NCBI GenBank assembly: GCA_964638035.1
Contig: CAZWXD010000009.1
Location: forward strand, 44,186-108,185
Direction: 5' to 3'
Length of the DNA: 64,000 nucleotides
From: JAGGAG01 sp964638035
GTDB lineage: Bacteria; Gemmatimonadota; Gemmatimonadetes; Gemmatimonadales; GWC2-71-9
Every line of letters begins with the position of its first letter. Position 1 is the first letter of the stretch. The notes beneath the pieces were generated by a model. It had not been told where the DNA came from. It did no database searches and saw only the letters and a program-made list of their open reading frames with translations. Shown here piece after piece: positions 40,729 to 49,969 of the stretch. The position numbers and the translations under genes were made by a program.

Positions 40729-41919
40729 GTGGACATCCACGAGTACCAGGCGAAGGAACTCCTCGCCGGCTTCGGGGTCGGCATTCCGCGCGGCGGCGTG
40801 GCGTACAGTCCCGAACAGGCAGTGTACCGCGCCAGCGAGATCGGCGGGAACCGCTGGGCCGTGAAGGCACAGATCCATTCCGGTGCCCGCGGCAAGGCCG
40901 GCGGCGTGAAGATCTGCGGGTCGGAAGACGAGGTGCGGCAGGCGGCGAAGGCGATGCTGGGCATGCGCCTCGTCACCCACCAGACCGGGCCGGAGGGCCG
41001 CGTGGTCCACCGGCTCTACGTGGAACAGGCGGTGCCCATCGAGCGGGAGCTGTACATCGGCCTGGTGCTCGACCGGAAGAGCGAGCGCATCATGGTGGTG
41101 GCGGCACCGCAGGGCGGCATGGAGATCGAGGAGATCGCGAAGCACTCGCCGAAGTCCATCCTGCGGGAGGTGGTGGAACCGGCGGTGGGGATGACGGCCT
41201 TCCAGGCGCGCGAGGTTGCCTTCGGGCTGGGCCTGGGCCCGGCGCAGGTGAGCCGCGCGGTCACCACCCTGCTGGGCGCCTTCCGGGCCTTTCGTGACCT
41301 CGACGCCACCATGGTGGAGATCAACCCGCTGGTGGTGACGAAGGACGGCGCGACCCTGGCGCTCGACGCCAAGATGACCTTCGACGACAATGCCCTCTTC
41401 CGCCGCCCCAACGTGAGCGAACTCCGGGACTACGCCGAGGAGGACCCGCGGGAGGCGCAGGCGGCGGAACACGGCCTCAACTACGTGGCACTCGACGGCA
41501 CCATTGGCTGCATCATCAATGGGGCCGGCCTTGCGATGGCCACCATGGACATGATCAAGCATGCCGGCGGCGAGCCCGCCAACTTCCTCGACGTGGGCGG
41601 CGGCGCCAGCCCGGAGCGCGTGGCGGCGGCGTTCCGGCTGGTGCTGGCCGATCCCAAGGTGGACGCCATGCTGGTCAACATCTTTGCCGGCATCAACCGG
41701 TGCGACTGGGTGGCGCAGGGCGTGGTGCAGGCCACGCGCGAGGTGCAGCTGAAGATTCCCCTGGTGGTGCGGCTGGCGGGCACCAACGTGGAGGCGGGGC
41801 GCGCCATCCTTCGCGAGTCAGGGCTCCCCATCCTCACCGCCGACACCCTGGCCGAGGCGGCGGACAAGGTGGTGGCGGCACGCAACGAGTACCGGTCAAC
41901 GCATGCGACGGGGGCCTGA
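40729..41919 (+). CDS. mtkA: Malate--CoA ligase (malate thiokinase), beta subunit
   Basis: MtkA (396 aa) is an ATP-grasp subunit homologous to SucC. It begins VDIHEYQAKELLAGFGVG, has the nucleotide-binding KAQIHSGARGKAGGVKIC, VEINPLVVTKDG and the subunit-interface IINGAGLAMATMDMIKHAGG and VNIFAGINRCDWVA. It is assigned as malate rather than succinate ligase because the text of the whole protein resembles methylotroph MtkA and because it lies between malyl-CoA lyase and PEP carboxylase genes. The reaction is malate + CoA + ATP to malyl-CoA. GTG 40729 has a GGGGGCGAG upstream; the gap to mcl is 13 bases. Confidence 0.92.
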   Translation: MDIHEYQAKELLAGFGVGIPRGGVAYSPEQAVYRASEIGGNRWAVKAQIHSGARGKAGGVKICGSEDEVRQAAKAMLGMRLVTHQTGPEGRVVHRLYVEQAVPIERELYIGLVLDRKSERIMVVAAPQGGMEIEEIAKHSPKSILREVVEPAVGMTAFQAREVAFGLGLGPAQVSRAVTTLLGAFRAFRDLDATMVEINPLVVTKDGATLALDAKMTFDDNALFRRPNVSELRDYAEEDPREAQAAEHGLNYVALDGTIGCIINGAGLAMATMDMIKHAGGEPANFLDVGGGASPERVAAAFRLVLADPKVDAMLVNIFAGINRCDWVAQGVVQATREVQLKIPLVVRLAGTNVEAGRAILRESGLPILTADTLAEAADKVVAARNEYRSTHATGA

Positions 41920-41921
41920 CC

Positions 41922-42833
41922 ATGAGCATCATGATCGACCAGACCACGCGCGTCATCATCCAGGGCTTCACCGGGGACAAGGCGACCTTCCATGCGCGGG
42001 AGATGATCGCGTACGGCACCAACGTCGTGGGTGGCGTGACCCCGGGGAAGGGTGGCACCCGCCACCTCGACCGGCCCGTCTTCAACACCGTGAAGGATGC
42101 CGTGCGGGAGACGGGCGCGACCGCCAGCCTGGTGTTCGTGCCGGCGGCGTTCTGCGCTGACGGCATCATGGAGGCCGCCGCGGCCGGCGTCCGCCTCGTC
42201 GTGGCGATCACCGACGGCATCCCGGCGCAGGACATGATGATGGTGAAGCGCTACATGCTCCGCTTCCCCCGGGAGCGGCGCACCATGCTCATCGGCCCCA
42301 ACTGCGCCGGTGTCATCTCCCCGGGCAAGGCCATGATGGGGATCATGCCGGGGCACATCTACATGCAGGGCAGCGTCGGGGTGGTGACGCGCTCGGGGAC
42401 GCTGGGCTACGAGGCCGCGAGCCAGATGAAGGCACTCGGGATCGGGATCTCCACGAGCGTGGGGATTGGCGGCGACCCGATCAATGGCAGCTCGTTCCTC
42501 GATGTCCTCAAGCTCTTCGAGGAGGATCCCGAGACCGAGGCCGTGATGATGATCGGCGAGATCGGCGGGCCGCAGGAGGCCGAGGCGGCCCAGTTCGTGA
42601 AGGCGCACATGACCAAGCCGGTGATCGGCTACGTGGCCGGGCTCACCGCCCCGAAGGGCCGTCGCATGGGCCACGCTGGTGCCATCATCTCGGCGTTCGG
42701 GGATACGGCGGCCGAGAAGGCGGAGATCATGCGGTCGCTCGGGCTCCTGGTGGCGCCGAGCCCCGCGGAGCTCGGCCGCACGGTGCAGCAGGCGCTCGCG
42801 GCGGGCCCGAAGCGGCAGGCGGTACGGGCGTGA
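41922..42833 (+). CDS. mtkB: Malate--CoA ligase (malate thiokinase), alpha subunit
   Basis: MtkB (303 aa), homologous to SucD, binds CoA and carries the phosphorylated histidine in RRMGHAGAIISAFGD. Other blocks are IIQGFTGDKATFHAREMI, VVGGVTPGKGGTRH, AITDGIPAQDMMMVKRYM, IGPNCAGVISPGKAMMGIMP and SVGIGGDPINGSSFLD. The PAQDM stretch resembles methylotroph MtkB. ATG 41922 lies two bases after the mtkA stop. Together the two form the heteromeric thiokinase. Confidence 0.92.
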   Translation: MSIMIDQTTRVIIQGFTGDKATFHAREMIAYGTNVVGGVTPGKGGTRHLDRPVFNTVKDAVRETGATASLVFVPAAFCADGIMEAAAAGVRLVVAITDGIPAQDMMMVKRYMLRFPRERRTMLIGPNCAGVISPGKAMMGIMPGHIYMQGSVGVVTRSGTLGYEAASQMKALGIGISTSVGIGGDPINGSSFLDVLKLFEEDPETEAVMMIGEIGGPQEAEAAQFVKAHMTKPVIGYVAGLTAPKGRRMGHAGAIISAFGDTAAEKAEIMRSLGLLVAPSPAELGRTVQQALAAGPKRQAVRA

Positions 42834-43801
42834 GTCGCCCCGTGGTGGTGGTCACGCGCAAGCTGCCGGAGGAGGTGGAAGCCGAGCTGGCGCGGGAGTT
42901 CGAGGCGCGCCTGAACCGCACGGACCGGCCGCTGACGCCCGCCGAGCTGCAGGAGGCGGTCCGCACCGCCGATGGCATCCTGCCCACGGTCACCGACCGC
43001 TTCACGGCCGACGTGCTCGGGGCCACGCCCCGCCGGACGCGCGTCATTGCCAACTTCGGGGTCGGCTTCAACCACATCGACGTGAACGCGGCGAGGGCGC
43101 ACGGCATCTCGGTGGCCAACACACCCGACGTCCTGACCGATGCCACCGCGGACATTGCCATCACGCTGCTCCTGATGGTGGCGCGACGGGCAGTGGAAGG
43201 AGAGCGCGAGGTTCGCACCGGCCAGTGGACCGGGTGGCGCCCGACCCACCTGCTGGGCACCCAGGTGAGCGGCAAGACGCTTGGCCTGGTGGGAATGGGC
43301 CGGATTGCCCGCGCGGTCGCGCGTCGTGCCCACCACGGCTTCGGCATGCGCGTCCTGTTCCATGATCCCTACCCGCCGTCGCCCGCCGAGGCCGAAGCAC
43401 TCGGCGCGACGGCGGCGGCGTCGCTCGACGAGCTCCTCGCGGCGTCCGACTTCGTCTCCCTTCATTGCCCGGCCACGCCGGGCACGCGGCACCTCATGAA
43501 CGCGGAGCGCCTCCGCCAGATGAAGCGCGGGGCATTCCTCGTGAACACGGCCCGGGGCGACGTCGTGGACGAGGCGGCGCTGGTGACGGCGCTGCAGGAA
43601 GGCATCATTGCCGGCGCCGGCCTCGACGTGTTCGAGCGGGAGCCCGCCGTGACCCCGGCGCTCCTCGCCATGGACAACGTGGTGCTCTTGCCGCACCTGG
43701 GGAGTGCCACGCGTGAGACCCGCATCGCCATGGGCATGCGGGCGCTCGAGAACCTCAGGCTCTTCTTCGCCGACCAGCCCCTCCGCGACCGCGTCGGCTG
43801 A
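42830..43801 (+). CDS. hprA: Hydroxypyruvate/glyoxylate reductase (D-2-hydroxyacid dehydrogenase)
   Basis: A 323-residue NAD(P)H-dependent D-2-hydroxyacid dehydrogenase. The Rossmann motif is LGLVGMGRIARAVARRA (about 152), and the catalytic residues are Arg in VNTARGDVVDEAAL, Glu in LDVFEREP and His in VLLPHLGSAT. FGVGFNHIDVNAARAHGI and GLDVFEREP are typical of the glyoxylate reductase/glycerate dehydrogenase branch. In the serine cycle it reduces hydroxypyruvate from SgaA to glycerate for GckA. GTG 42830 overlaps the mtkB stop by 4 bases; its stop shares one base with the ppc ATG. Confidence 0.92.
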   Translation: MSRPVVVVTRKLPEEVEAELAREFEARLNRTDRPLTPAELQEAVRTADGILPTVTDRFTADVLGATPRRTRVIANFGVGFNHIDVNAARAHGISVANTPDVLTDATADIAITLLLMVARRAVEGEREVRTGQWTGWRPTHLLGTQVSGKTLGLVGMGRIARAVARRAHHGFGMRVLFHDPYPPSPAEAEALGATAAASLDELLAASDFVSLHCPATPGTRHLMNAERLRQMKRGAFLVNTARGDVVDEAALVTALQEGIIAGAGLDVFEREPAVTPALLAMDNVVLLPHLGSATRETRIAMGMRALENLRLFFADQPLRDRVG

Positions 43802-46438
43802 TGACCGGGATGCTGCACCCCTTCGAGTCGGCCGACCTGCCGTCATCGGCCGACCCCGTTGCAGCCAGCGCCGCCGCCTACGCGACCGAGGTCGCGGAAG
43901 TCCTGTTCAACCAGCTGGTGGAGGTGGTGCGCGTCCGGTCCCCGGAGGCGGAGCCCTTCCTGGCCGGCACGGCCGACCGGCCCGGGTTCCCCCTCGACGT
44001 GCAGGTGCAGGCCCTGCACGCGCACGGCATCTGGTTCCAGCTGCTCAGCATCGCCGAGCAGAACGCCGCCATGCGCCGGCGCCGCCAGCTCGAGGCGGAT
44101 CGCGGGCCCGGGGCACTCCGCGGGACCTTCGCCAGCGTCCTGGCGGATGCGAGCGCCGCCGGGATGCCGGCAGCCACGCTCGAGTCGCTCCTCGAGCGGC
44201 TGCGCATCCGGCCGGTGATCACTGCCCACCCCACCGAGGCAAGGCGCGTCACGGTGCTGGAGAAGCACCGGCGCATCTATCGCCGGTTGGTGGACCTCGA
44301 GAGCCCTCGCTGGACACCCCGGGAACGCGCGGCCCTGCAGGACCAGCTCCGCGAGGAGATCGACCTGCTCTGGATGACGGGGGAACTCCGCCTGGAGAAG
44401 CCCACGGTGCCCCAGGAGGTGTATTGGGGGCTGCACTTCTTCAACGAGACCCTCTTCGACGCCGTGCCCGCACTGATGGATCGCCTCGAGCGCGCCCTGG
44501 CCCGGTACTACCCGGGCCGGGCGTTCCGGCTCCTGCCGTTCTTCCAGTTCGGCTCCTGGGTGGGAGGGGACCGTGACGGCAACCCGTTCGTCACCAACCA
44601 GGTGACCCGCGGCACGCTGCACGAGAATCGCCGGGCGGCGATCCAGCGTTACCAGCGGCGCATCACGGAACTGGTGCGCCGGCTCAGCATCTCCGAACGC
44701 GCGGTCGCCGTCTCCCCGGCGTTTCGTGAGGCGCTGCGGCAGTCGCTCGAGGAGTCGGGGGATGCCAGCGGGATTGTCGCGCGGAACCCGGGCGAGGTGT
44801 TCCGGCAGTTCCTGGCATGCGTGACGCGGCGGCTGGATGGCACCCTGGGTGCGGGCCCCGGCGCCACGGCTGGTTCCGGGGACGCCTCCCATTCGGGGCC
44901 GGCGTATGAGAGCGCCGATGCGCTCCTCTCCGACCTTCGCACCCTCGAGGCAGGCGTGGCCCAGGCTGCCGGGGAGGTGCTGGCACGCAGCATCGTGGCG
45001 CCCGTGCGCCGGGAGGTGGAGGCCTTCCGCTTCAGCACCATTCGCCTCGACCTCCGCGAGAACTCGGCCCGCCTCACCTCCGCGCTGCATGCCCTCTGGC
45101 GCGTGCGGATGGGGAGCGCCTCGCAGGACCCTCCCGACGTGGCGTCGGCCGCCTGGCGCGCGTGGCTGCAGGCGGAGCTGTCGCGACCGCGCCGTCCCGG
45201 GGAACCCGACGTGGTGCTCCCGGCCGACGCGGCGGAGACACTGGGCATGTTCCGCATCGTGCCCGAGCTCCGCACAGCGGTGGACCGGGAGGCGATCGGG
45301 TCGTTCGTGCTGAGCATGACCCACTCGGTGAACGACCTGCTGGGAGTGTACCTCCTGGCCCGGGAGGGAGGCCTCTTCGCCGACCAGGCGGCGGTGGAGT
45401 GCTGCACCCTGCCCATCGTCCCTCTCTTCGAGACCATCGATGACCTGGAGCGTGCGCCCCAGGTGATGCGCGAACTGCTCGACATTCCGCTGGTGCGCCG
45501 GAGCGTGCGCAGCCAGGGTGGGATGCAGGAAGTGATGATCGGGTACTCCGACTCCAACAAGGACGGCGGGTTCCTCACCTCGAACTGGGAGCTGAGCAAG
45601 GCGCAGCGGAAGCTCACGCGGGTGGGCCAGGAGGCGGGGGTGCCGATCGCCTTCTTCCATGGCCGGGGTGGGTCGGTGAGCCGGGGCGGGGCTCCCCTGG
45701 GCCGGGCGATCGCGGCCCAGCCCGCCGGCTCGGTGCATGGACGGCTGCGCGTCACCGAGCAGGGTGAGGTGGTGACGTTCAAGTACGCCAACCGCGGCAC
45801 GGCGCAATACCAGTGCGAGCTGCTTGCCGCCGCGGTCCTGGAGCACACCCTGAAGTCGGAGCAGGAAGCCGCGCTCGTGCCGTCCTCCGAGTTCGATGAG
45901 GCGATGGAAGCGCTATCCGGTGCAGCCCAGGCGGCCTACCGCGGACTGATGGACGACCCGGACCTGCTTGCCTACTACCAGGCGGCAAGCCCGCTGGACG
46001 AGCTGGCGCTGCTCAACCTCGGTTCCCGGCCGGCCCGCCGGACTGGCGTTCGCACGCTGGCCGACCTTCGGGCAATCCCCTGGGTGTTCGCCTGGTCGCA
46101 GAATCGCCACTTCGTGCCCGGGTGGTACGGCGTGGGGACCGGACTGGCGACGTTCCTCGAGGTACGGGGCGCCCGGGGCGAGGCGCTGCTCCGCCGCATG
46201 TTCACCGGCTCGCGTCTCTTTCGCCTCGTGGTCGACGAGGTGGAGAAGACGCTCTGCTATGTGGACCTGGCCATTGCGCGCGAGTTCGCCGGGNNNNNNN
46301 NNNNNNNNNNNNNNNNNNNNNNNNNNNNNNNNNNNNNNNNNNNNNNNNNNNNNNNNNNNNNNNNNNNNNNNNNNNNNNNNNNNNNNNNNNNNNCTCTCCA
46401 TCAACACCATCGCCGCGGGCTTCGGCGCCACCGGGTAA
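43801..46438 (+). CDS. ppc: Phosphoenolpyruvate carboxylase (interrupted by an assembly gap)
   Basis: PEP carboxylase makes oxaloacetate from PEP and bicarbonate. The catalytic His is in VITAHPTEARRVTVLEKH (about residue 140); GSWVGGDRDGNPFVT, GYSDSNKDGGFLTS and AFFHGRGGSVSRGGAPLG follow in order. Sequence is continuous for 831 codons up to REFAG, then 100 N. After the gap the true C-terminus LSINTIAAGFGATG ends at TAA 46436-46438, but in a frame that does not fit a 100-base gap. Family length suggests about 75-80 codons are hidden. The ATG at 43801 overlaps hprA by one base. As last gene of the operon it supplies the C4 acid for malate thiokinase. Confidence 0.95.
46294..46393. other. Assembly gap of 100 N inside ppc
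   Basis: Exactly 100 N, a standard scaffold placeholder. Codons are complete on both sides, so the true length must be a multiple of three; about 225-240 bases are expected from the PEP carboxylase family. Confidence 0.97.
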
Positions 46439-46447
46439 CGCGGACTA

Positions 46448-46963
46448 TCACCGGGGCGTGATCCAGGCCGCCGGGATCGGGTTGCCCGGTCGTTCCTCGT
46501 CCCAGACGGCATTGGCAATCCACCAGCGCGCGCCGTCCCAGAAGAGCGTCAGGTAGTTGACGCCGCGCCCCGTCACCGGGCCCTGCTCGCTGCGTCGCGT
46601 CTCGTACACGCTCCGCACCTGCGCCACGTTGCCGAAGCGCTCAACCTGTGACCCGATCTCGGTCTCGAAGAATCCCTCCGCCACGAAACCGCGGTCGGTG
46701 GCCTGGCGGAACTGCTCCGGGGTGGCGAACCGGGCAACCGGCTTGCCATCCTTCACGTCCATCGCGACGAACATGGCGCCGGCCATGTACAGTGTGCTGT
46801 CACGGGCCCACTGGCGCGGCTGGCCGGCCGGCCCGCTGATGACATCGTAGAAGGCCGCCACGATCCCCTCGATCGTTGCCACGTCCCCCGGCAGCGGGAG
46901 GGGCCCGGCCTGGGCTGCAGCCCCGGCCGGCAGGAGGGCGGCGGCGAGCAGGGCGTGGCGCAT
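46448..46963 (-). CDS. Hypothetical secreted NTF2-like (DUF4440/SnoaL-type) protein
   Basis: A 171-residue protein with a signal peptide (MRHALLAAALLPAGAAAQA) followed by a cone-shaped NTF2-like fold: helix ATIEGIVAAFYDVISG, strands DSTLYMAGAMFVAMD and VERFGNVAQVRSVYETR, and the terminal YLTLFWDGARWWIANAVWDEE with Trp pairs typical of such proteins. No catalytic residues can be named. ATG 46963 is chosen for the signal peptide. It is convergent with ppc (9 bases apart) and divergent from the amidohydrolase gene. Confidence 0.78.
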   Translation of the reverse strand: MRHALLAAALLPAGAAAQAGPLPLPGDVATIEGIVAAFYDVISGPAGQPRQWARDSTLYMAGAMFVAMDVKDGKPVARFATPEQFRQATDRGFVAEGFFETEIGSQVERFGNVAQVRSVYETRRSEQGPVTGRGVNYLTLFWDGARWWIANAVWDEERPGNPIPAAWITPR

Positions 46964-47031
46964 GTGGCGCCGGCAGTTGGTGTGCGGCACGGCAGGTTCC
47001 TCAGTGAGGGTTGCCAGGAGGAAGACTCGAC

Positions 47032-48387
47032 ATGGCCAATGGTACGGTCCTGGGGTTGCTGCGGCGAGTCGTAGTCCTTGCCCCGGCCTTCGCGACGTCG
47101 CAGGGATCGCTCGTGGCCCAGGCACCGCCGCCAGCGCAGGCGTGCCGCCCACTGCACGCCGACACCGGCTACGTGGCCCTGACGGGGCTCACCCTGTGGG
47201 ATGGCACCGGTCGCGCAAGCGAACCGGCCATGACCGTGCTCATGAAGGGCGAGCGCATCGCTGCCGTGTTCCGCGAGGCGTCCCAACCACTGCCAGCCGG
47301 CACCGCCGTCCGCGACATGCACGGGCTGTACGCCATACCGGGCCTCATCGACACCCATGTGCATGTCGCCACCGATCCTTCGGCCGAGGACACCCGGGTT
47401 CGCACGGAGCGCCGGCTCTGCCGCGCCCTCCTGGGGGGCGTCACCGCCGTCCGGGACATGGCGGGTGATGTGCGGTCACTCGCATCGCTGGCGCGCGATG
47501 CGCAGGTGGGTGACATCGCGGCACCGGATGCCTCCTACGCCGCACTGTGGGCCGGCCCGTCCTTCTTCGCCGATCCGCGCACGGCGCTGGCGAGTGCCGG
47601 AGCGCCGCCGGGCTCCTTCCCCTGGATGCGCGCAGTGGATTCCACCACCAACCTGTACCAGGCGGTGGCCGAGGCACGCGGTACGGGCGCCTCGGCGATC
47701 AAGCTGTACGCCGACCTGCCGGGCCCCCTCGTTGCCGCGATCGTCGCGGAAGCGCATCGACAGGGCCTTGCTGTCTGGGCCCATGCCGCGATCGGTCCCG
47801 CGACGCCCCTCGAGGTGGTGGAGGCGGGGGTGGACGTGGTGTCGCACGCCACGCTGCTCCTGCGCCAGCTGGGACGGGAGGCCTCCCGCGCGCTGCAGGC
47901 GGCGCCTCCCCGCGAGGCCAGTGCGGTCCTGGACGGCCCGGTGTTCGATTCCCTCTTCGTCGCCATGCGATCGCATGGCACGATCTTCGAGCCGACGCTG
48001 TTCATCTACCAGCCCGGCGATCGCAGCCGGATGGCAGGCCTGGCCGCCGAGGTCACGCGGCGTGCGCATGCGGCCGGCGTTCCCATCGTCGCCGGGACAG
48101 ACTCCCTCGGGAGCGCCGATGATGGGCCCTGGACCGCGCCAAACCTGCACGAGGAGCTTGCGCTCCTGGTGTCCCGGGGTGGACTCTCCCCGGTGCAGGC
48201 GCTGCAGGCGGCAACGAGCACTGCTGCCAGGGCCCTCGGGCGGGAGGGTGAGCTTGGCGCCATCGGCCCGGGCATGCTGGCCGACCTTGTCATCCTCTCA
48301 CGGGACCCGACGGCCGACATCAAGAACACCCGATCGCCCCGGTGGGTGGTGAAGCGGGGCGCCATCTATCGCGGCGGCGGTTCCTGA
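47032..48387 (+). CDS. Secreted amidohydrolase family protein
   Basis: A 451-residue metal-dependent amidohydrolase (imidazolonepropionase/prolidase-like branch). An N-terminal hydrophobic stretch (about 5-30, ending SQGSLVAQAPP) suggests export. Metal ligands are visible as PGLIDTHVHVATDP (HxH), SAIKLYADLPG (Lys for the carbamate bridge), VWAHAAIG and VVSHATLL (two His) and IVAGTDSLGSAD (Asp). The C-terminal PGMLADLVILSRDPTADI strand returns to the small beta domain. Substrate unknown. The start ATG 47032 has AGGAGG upstream, slightly distant. Confidence 0.85.
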   Translation: MANGTVLGLLRRVVVLAPAFATSQGSLVAQAPPPAQACRPLHADTGYVALTGLTLWDGTGRASEPAMTVLMKGERIAAVFREASQPLPAGTAVRDMHGLYAIPGLIDTHVHVATDPSAEDTRVRTERRLCRALLGGVTAVRDMAGDVRSLASLARDAQVGDIAAPDASYAALWAGPSFFADPRTALASAGAPPGSFPWMRAVDSTTNLYQAVAEARGTGASAIKLYADLPGPLVAAIVAEAHRQGLAVWAHAAIGPATPLEVVEAGVDVVSHATLLLRQLGREASRALQAAPPREASAVLDGPVFDSLFVAMRSHGTIFEPTLFIYQPGDRSRMAGLAAEVTRRAHAAGVPIVAGTDSLGSADDGPWTAPNLHEELALLVSRGGLSPVQALQAATSTAARALGREGELGAIGPGMLADLVILSRDPTADIKNTRSPRWVVKRGAIYRGGGS

Positions 48388-48432
48388 GCCATGCTTCCGG
48401 ACACTCACCCCAACATGAGGCAGCGTGACACC

Positions 48433-49944
48433 ATGCAGCGACTTCGTGCAGCGTCGGTTGTCCTTGCCATGGTCCTCGCGGGCGCAGCGGTGGACCCGGT
48501 TTCGGTCGACTGGGTCATGGTGGCCCGCATCCGGGAGGAAGGGCTCCAGCGTTCGCGGGTCATGGACTATGAGTCCTACATCGCCGACGTACTTGGCGCG
48601 CGGCTCACGCTCTCGCGCGACATGCAGCGCGCCCAGGGCTGGGCGCAGGGCGAGATGAAACGGCTCGGGCTCTCCAATGTCCGTGCCGAGCCCTACATGG
48701 ACTTTGGCGTGGCGTGGGACAACGACTACGTCTCGGTGCACATGCTCGAGCCCGACTACAGCCCCATGACCGCCTACCCGGTGTCGCACACACCCGGCAC
48801 CCGCGGCCGGGAGGTGCTCGACGTGGTGATTGCTGATGTTGCCGTGCGTGACTCCCTGGACGCCTACAAGGGCAAGCTCCGGGGCAAGGCGGTGCTCATG
48901 TCCCCGCCGGTGTCCATCAACCTCGAGCCGCTCATCAACGGCACGCCGCGGCGCACCGAGGCGGACCTGGAGGCGCTGGAGCACGTGGTCATTGCGCCGG
49001 AGCGGCCGGCACGGCCCAGGCGGAACCCCGCCGTGCTGACCGCCGAGGAACGCATCGCGTTCTACAAGGCGGAGGGCGTCGCGGTGGTCCTCCAGTGCGA
49101 GAGTGGCTGGCTGGCCGCGGTGCGCGCCTTCTCCCGGCCTGGTGCGCGGAACGACGGTTGGTCCCGGCAGGGCATCCTCTCGTCCCTGCCGATCGTGGCC
49201 GTGACGCCCGAGCACTACAACCGGATGTACCGCATCGCGCAGCGGGGGATCCCGGTGAAGGTGGAAGTCGAGGTCCGCAACCGGGTTGGCGACAAGGTGG
49301 AGCAGGCCGTGAACCTCACGGGCGAGATCCCCGGGAGCGACCTCCGCGACCAGGTGGTGATGATCGGTGCCCATTTCGACACATGGCACGGCAGCCCCAA
49401 CGCGAGCGACAACACCTCCGGGGTGGCCGTGGTGCTGGAGGCCGCGCGCATCCTGCAGGCGCTGGGCGCGAAGCCGCGCCGCACCATTCGCGTGGCGCTC
49501 TGGAGCGGGGAAGAGCAGGGCTTGTGGGGGTCACGGGCCTACGTGAAGCAGCACTTCAACGCTGCCGGCGGCGACAGCCTCTATGTGTACTTCAACCAGG
49601 ACTACGGCCCGGGGCAGTATCGGGGCATCTACCTGCAGGGCAACGAGCAGGCGCGCCCGCTGCTCACGGCGTGGATGCAGCCGTTCCATGACTTCGGCAT
49701 GACGGCAGTGTCCAACCAGGGGGTGGGGAGCACTGACCACGTGGCGTTCGACGAGGCGGGGTTGCCGGGGTTCCAGTTCCTGCAGGACCACGTGCCAGGC
49801 ACCGGCGGCCACACGAACCTCGACTTCTACGACACCATCCAGGCCGAGGACCTGATCAAGAACGCGGTGGTGATGGCCTCGTTCGCCTGGCACGCTGCCA
49901 TGAGCGACGCGCCCATGCCCCGGAAGCCGGCGCCGGCACGGTAG
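48433..49944 (+). CDS. Secreted M28-family metallopeptidase
   Basis: A 503-residue zinc aminopeptidase-like protein. Residues 1-20 (MQRLRAASVVLAMVLAGAAV) form a signal peptide. A PA-like insert domain lies at about 110-270. The M28 zinc ligands are seen as IGAHFDTWHGSPNASDNTSG (His, Asp), ALWSGEEQGLWGS (catalytic and metal Glu), FNQDYGPGQ (Asp) and GSTDHVAFDEAGLPG (His). ATG 48433 is chosen because it gives the signal peptide; ATGs at 48391 and 48415 are possible. It follows the amidohydrolase gene by 45 bases and may share its transcript, suggesting a role in peptide scavenging. Confidence 0.88.
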   Translation: MQRLRAASVVLAMVLAGAAVDPVSVDWVMVARIREEGLQRSRVMDYESYIADVLGARLTLSRDMQRAQGWAQGEMKRLGLSNVRAEPYMDFGVAWDNDYVSVHMLEPDYSPMTAYPVSHTPGTRGREVLDVVIADVAVRDSLDAYKGKLRGKAVLMSPPVSINLEPLINGTPRRTEADLEALEHVVIAPERPARPRRNPAVLTAEERIAFYKAEGVAVVLQCESGWLAAVRAFSRPGARNDGWSRQGILSSLPIVAVTPEHYNRMYRIAQRGIPVKVEVEVRNRVGDKVEQAVNLTGEIPGSDLRDQVVMIGAHFDTWHGSPNASDNTSGVAVVLEAARILQALGAKPRRTIRVALWSGEEQGLWGSRAYVKQHFNAAGGDSLYVYFNQDYGPGQYRGIYLQGNEQARPLLTAWMQPFHDFGMTAVSNQGVGSTDHVAFDEAGLPGFQFLQDHVPGTGGHTNLDFYDTIQAEDLIKNAVVMASFAWHAAMSDAPMPRKPAPAR

Positions 49945-49969
49945 GCGCCGGTTCCGGGGTGGCGGGCGG

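Noticed and set aside
40729..42833. Succinyl-CoA synthetase (sucC-sucD)
   Set aside because: Homologous, but the sequence style and the neighbours (malyl-CoA lyase, PEP carboxylase, hydroxypyruvate reductase) fit malate thiokinase better.
46394..46461. Frameshifted C-terminus of ppc read straight through the N gap
   Set aside because: The alternative frame gives the canonical family C-terminus ending at 46438, so the apparent frameshift is an artefact of the gap length.
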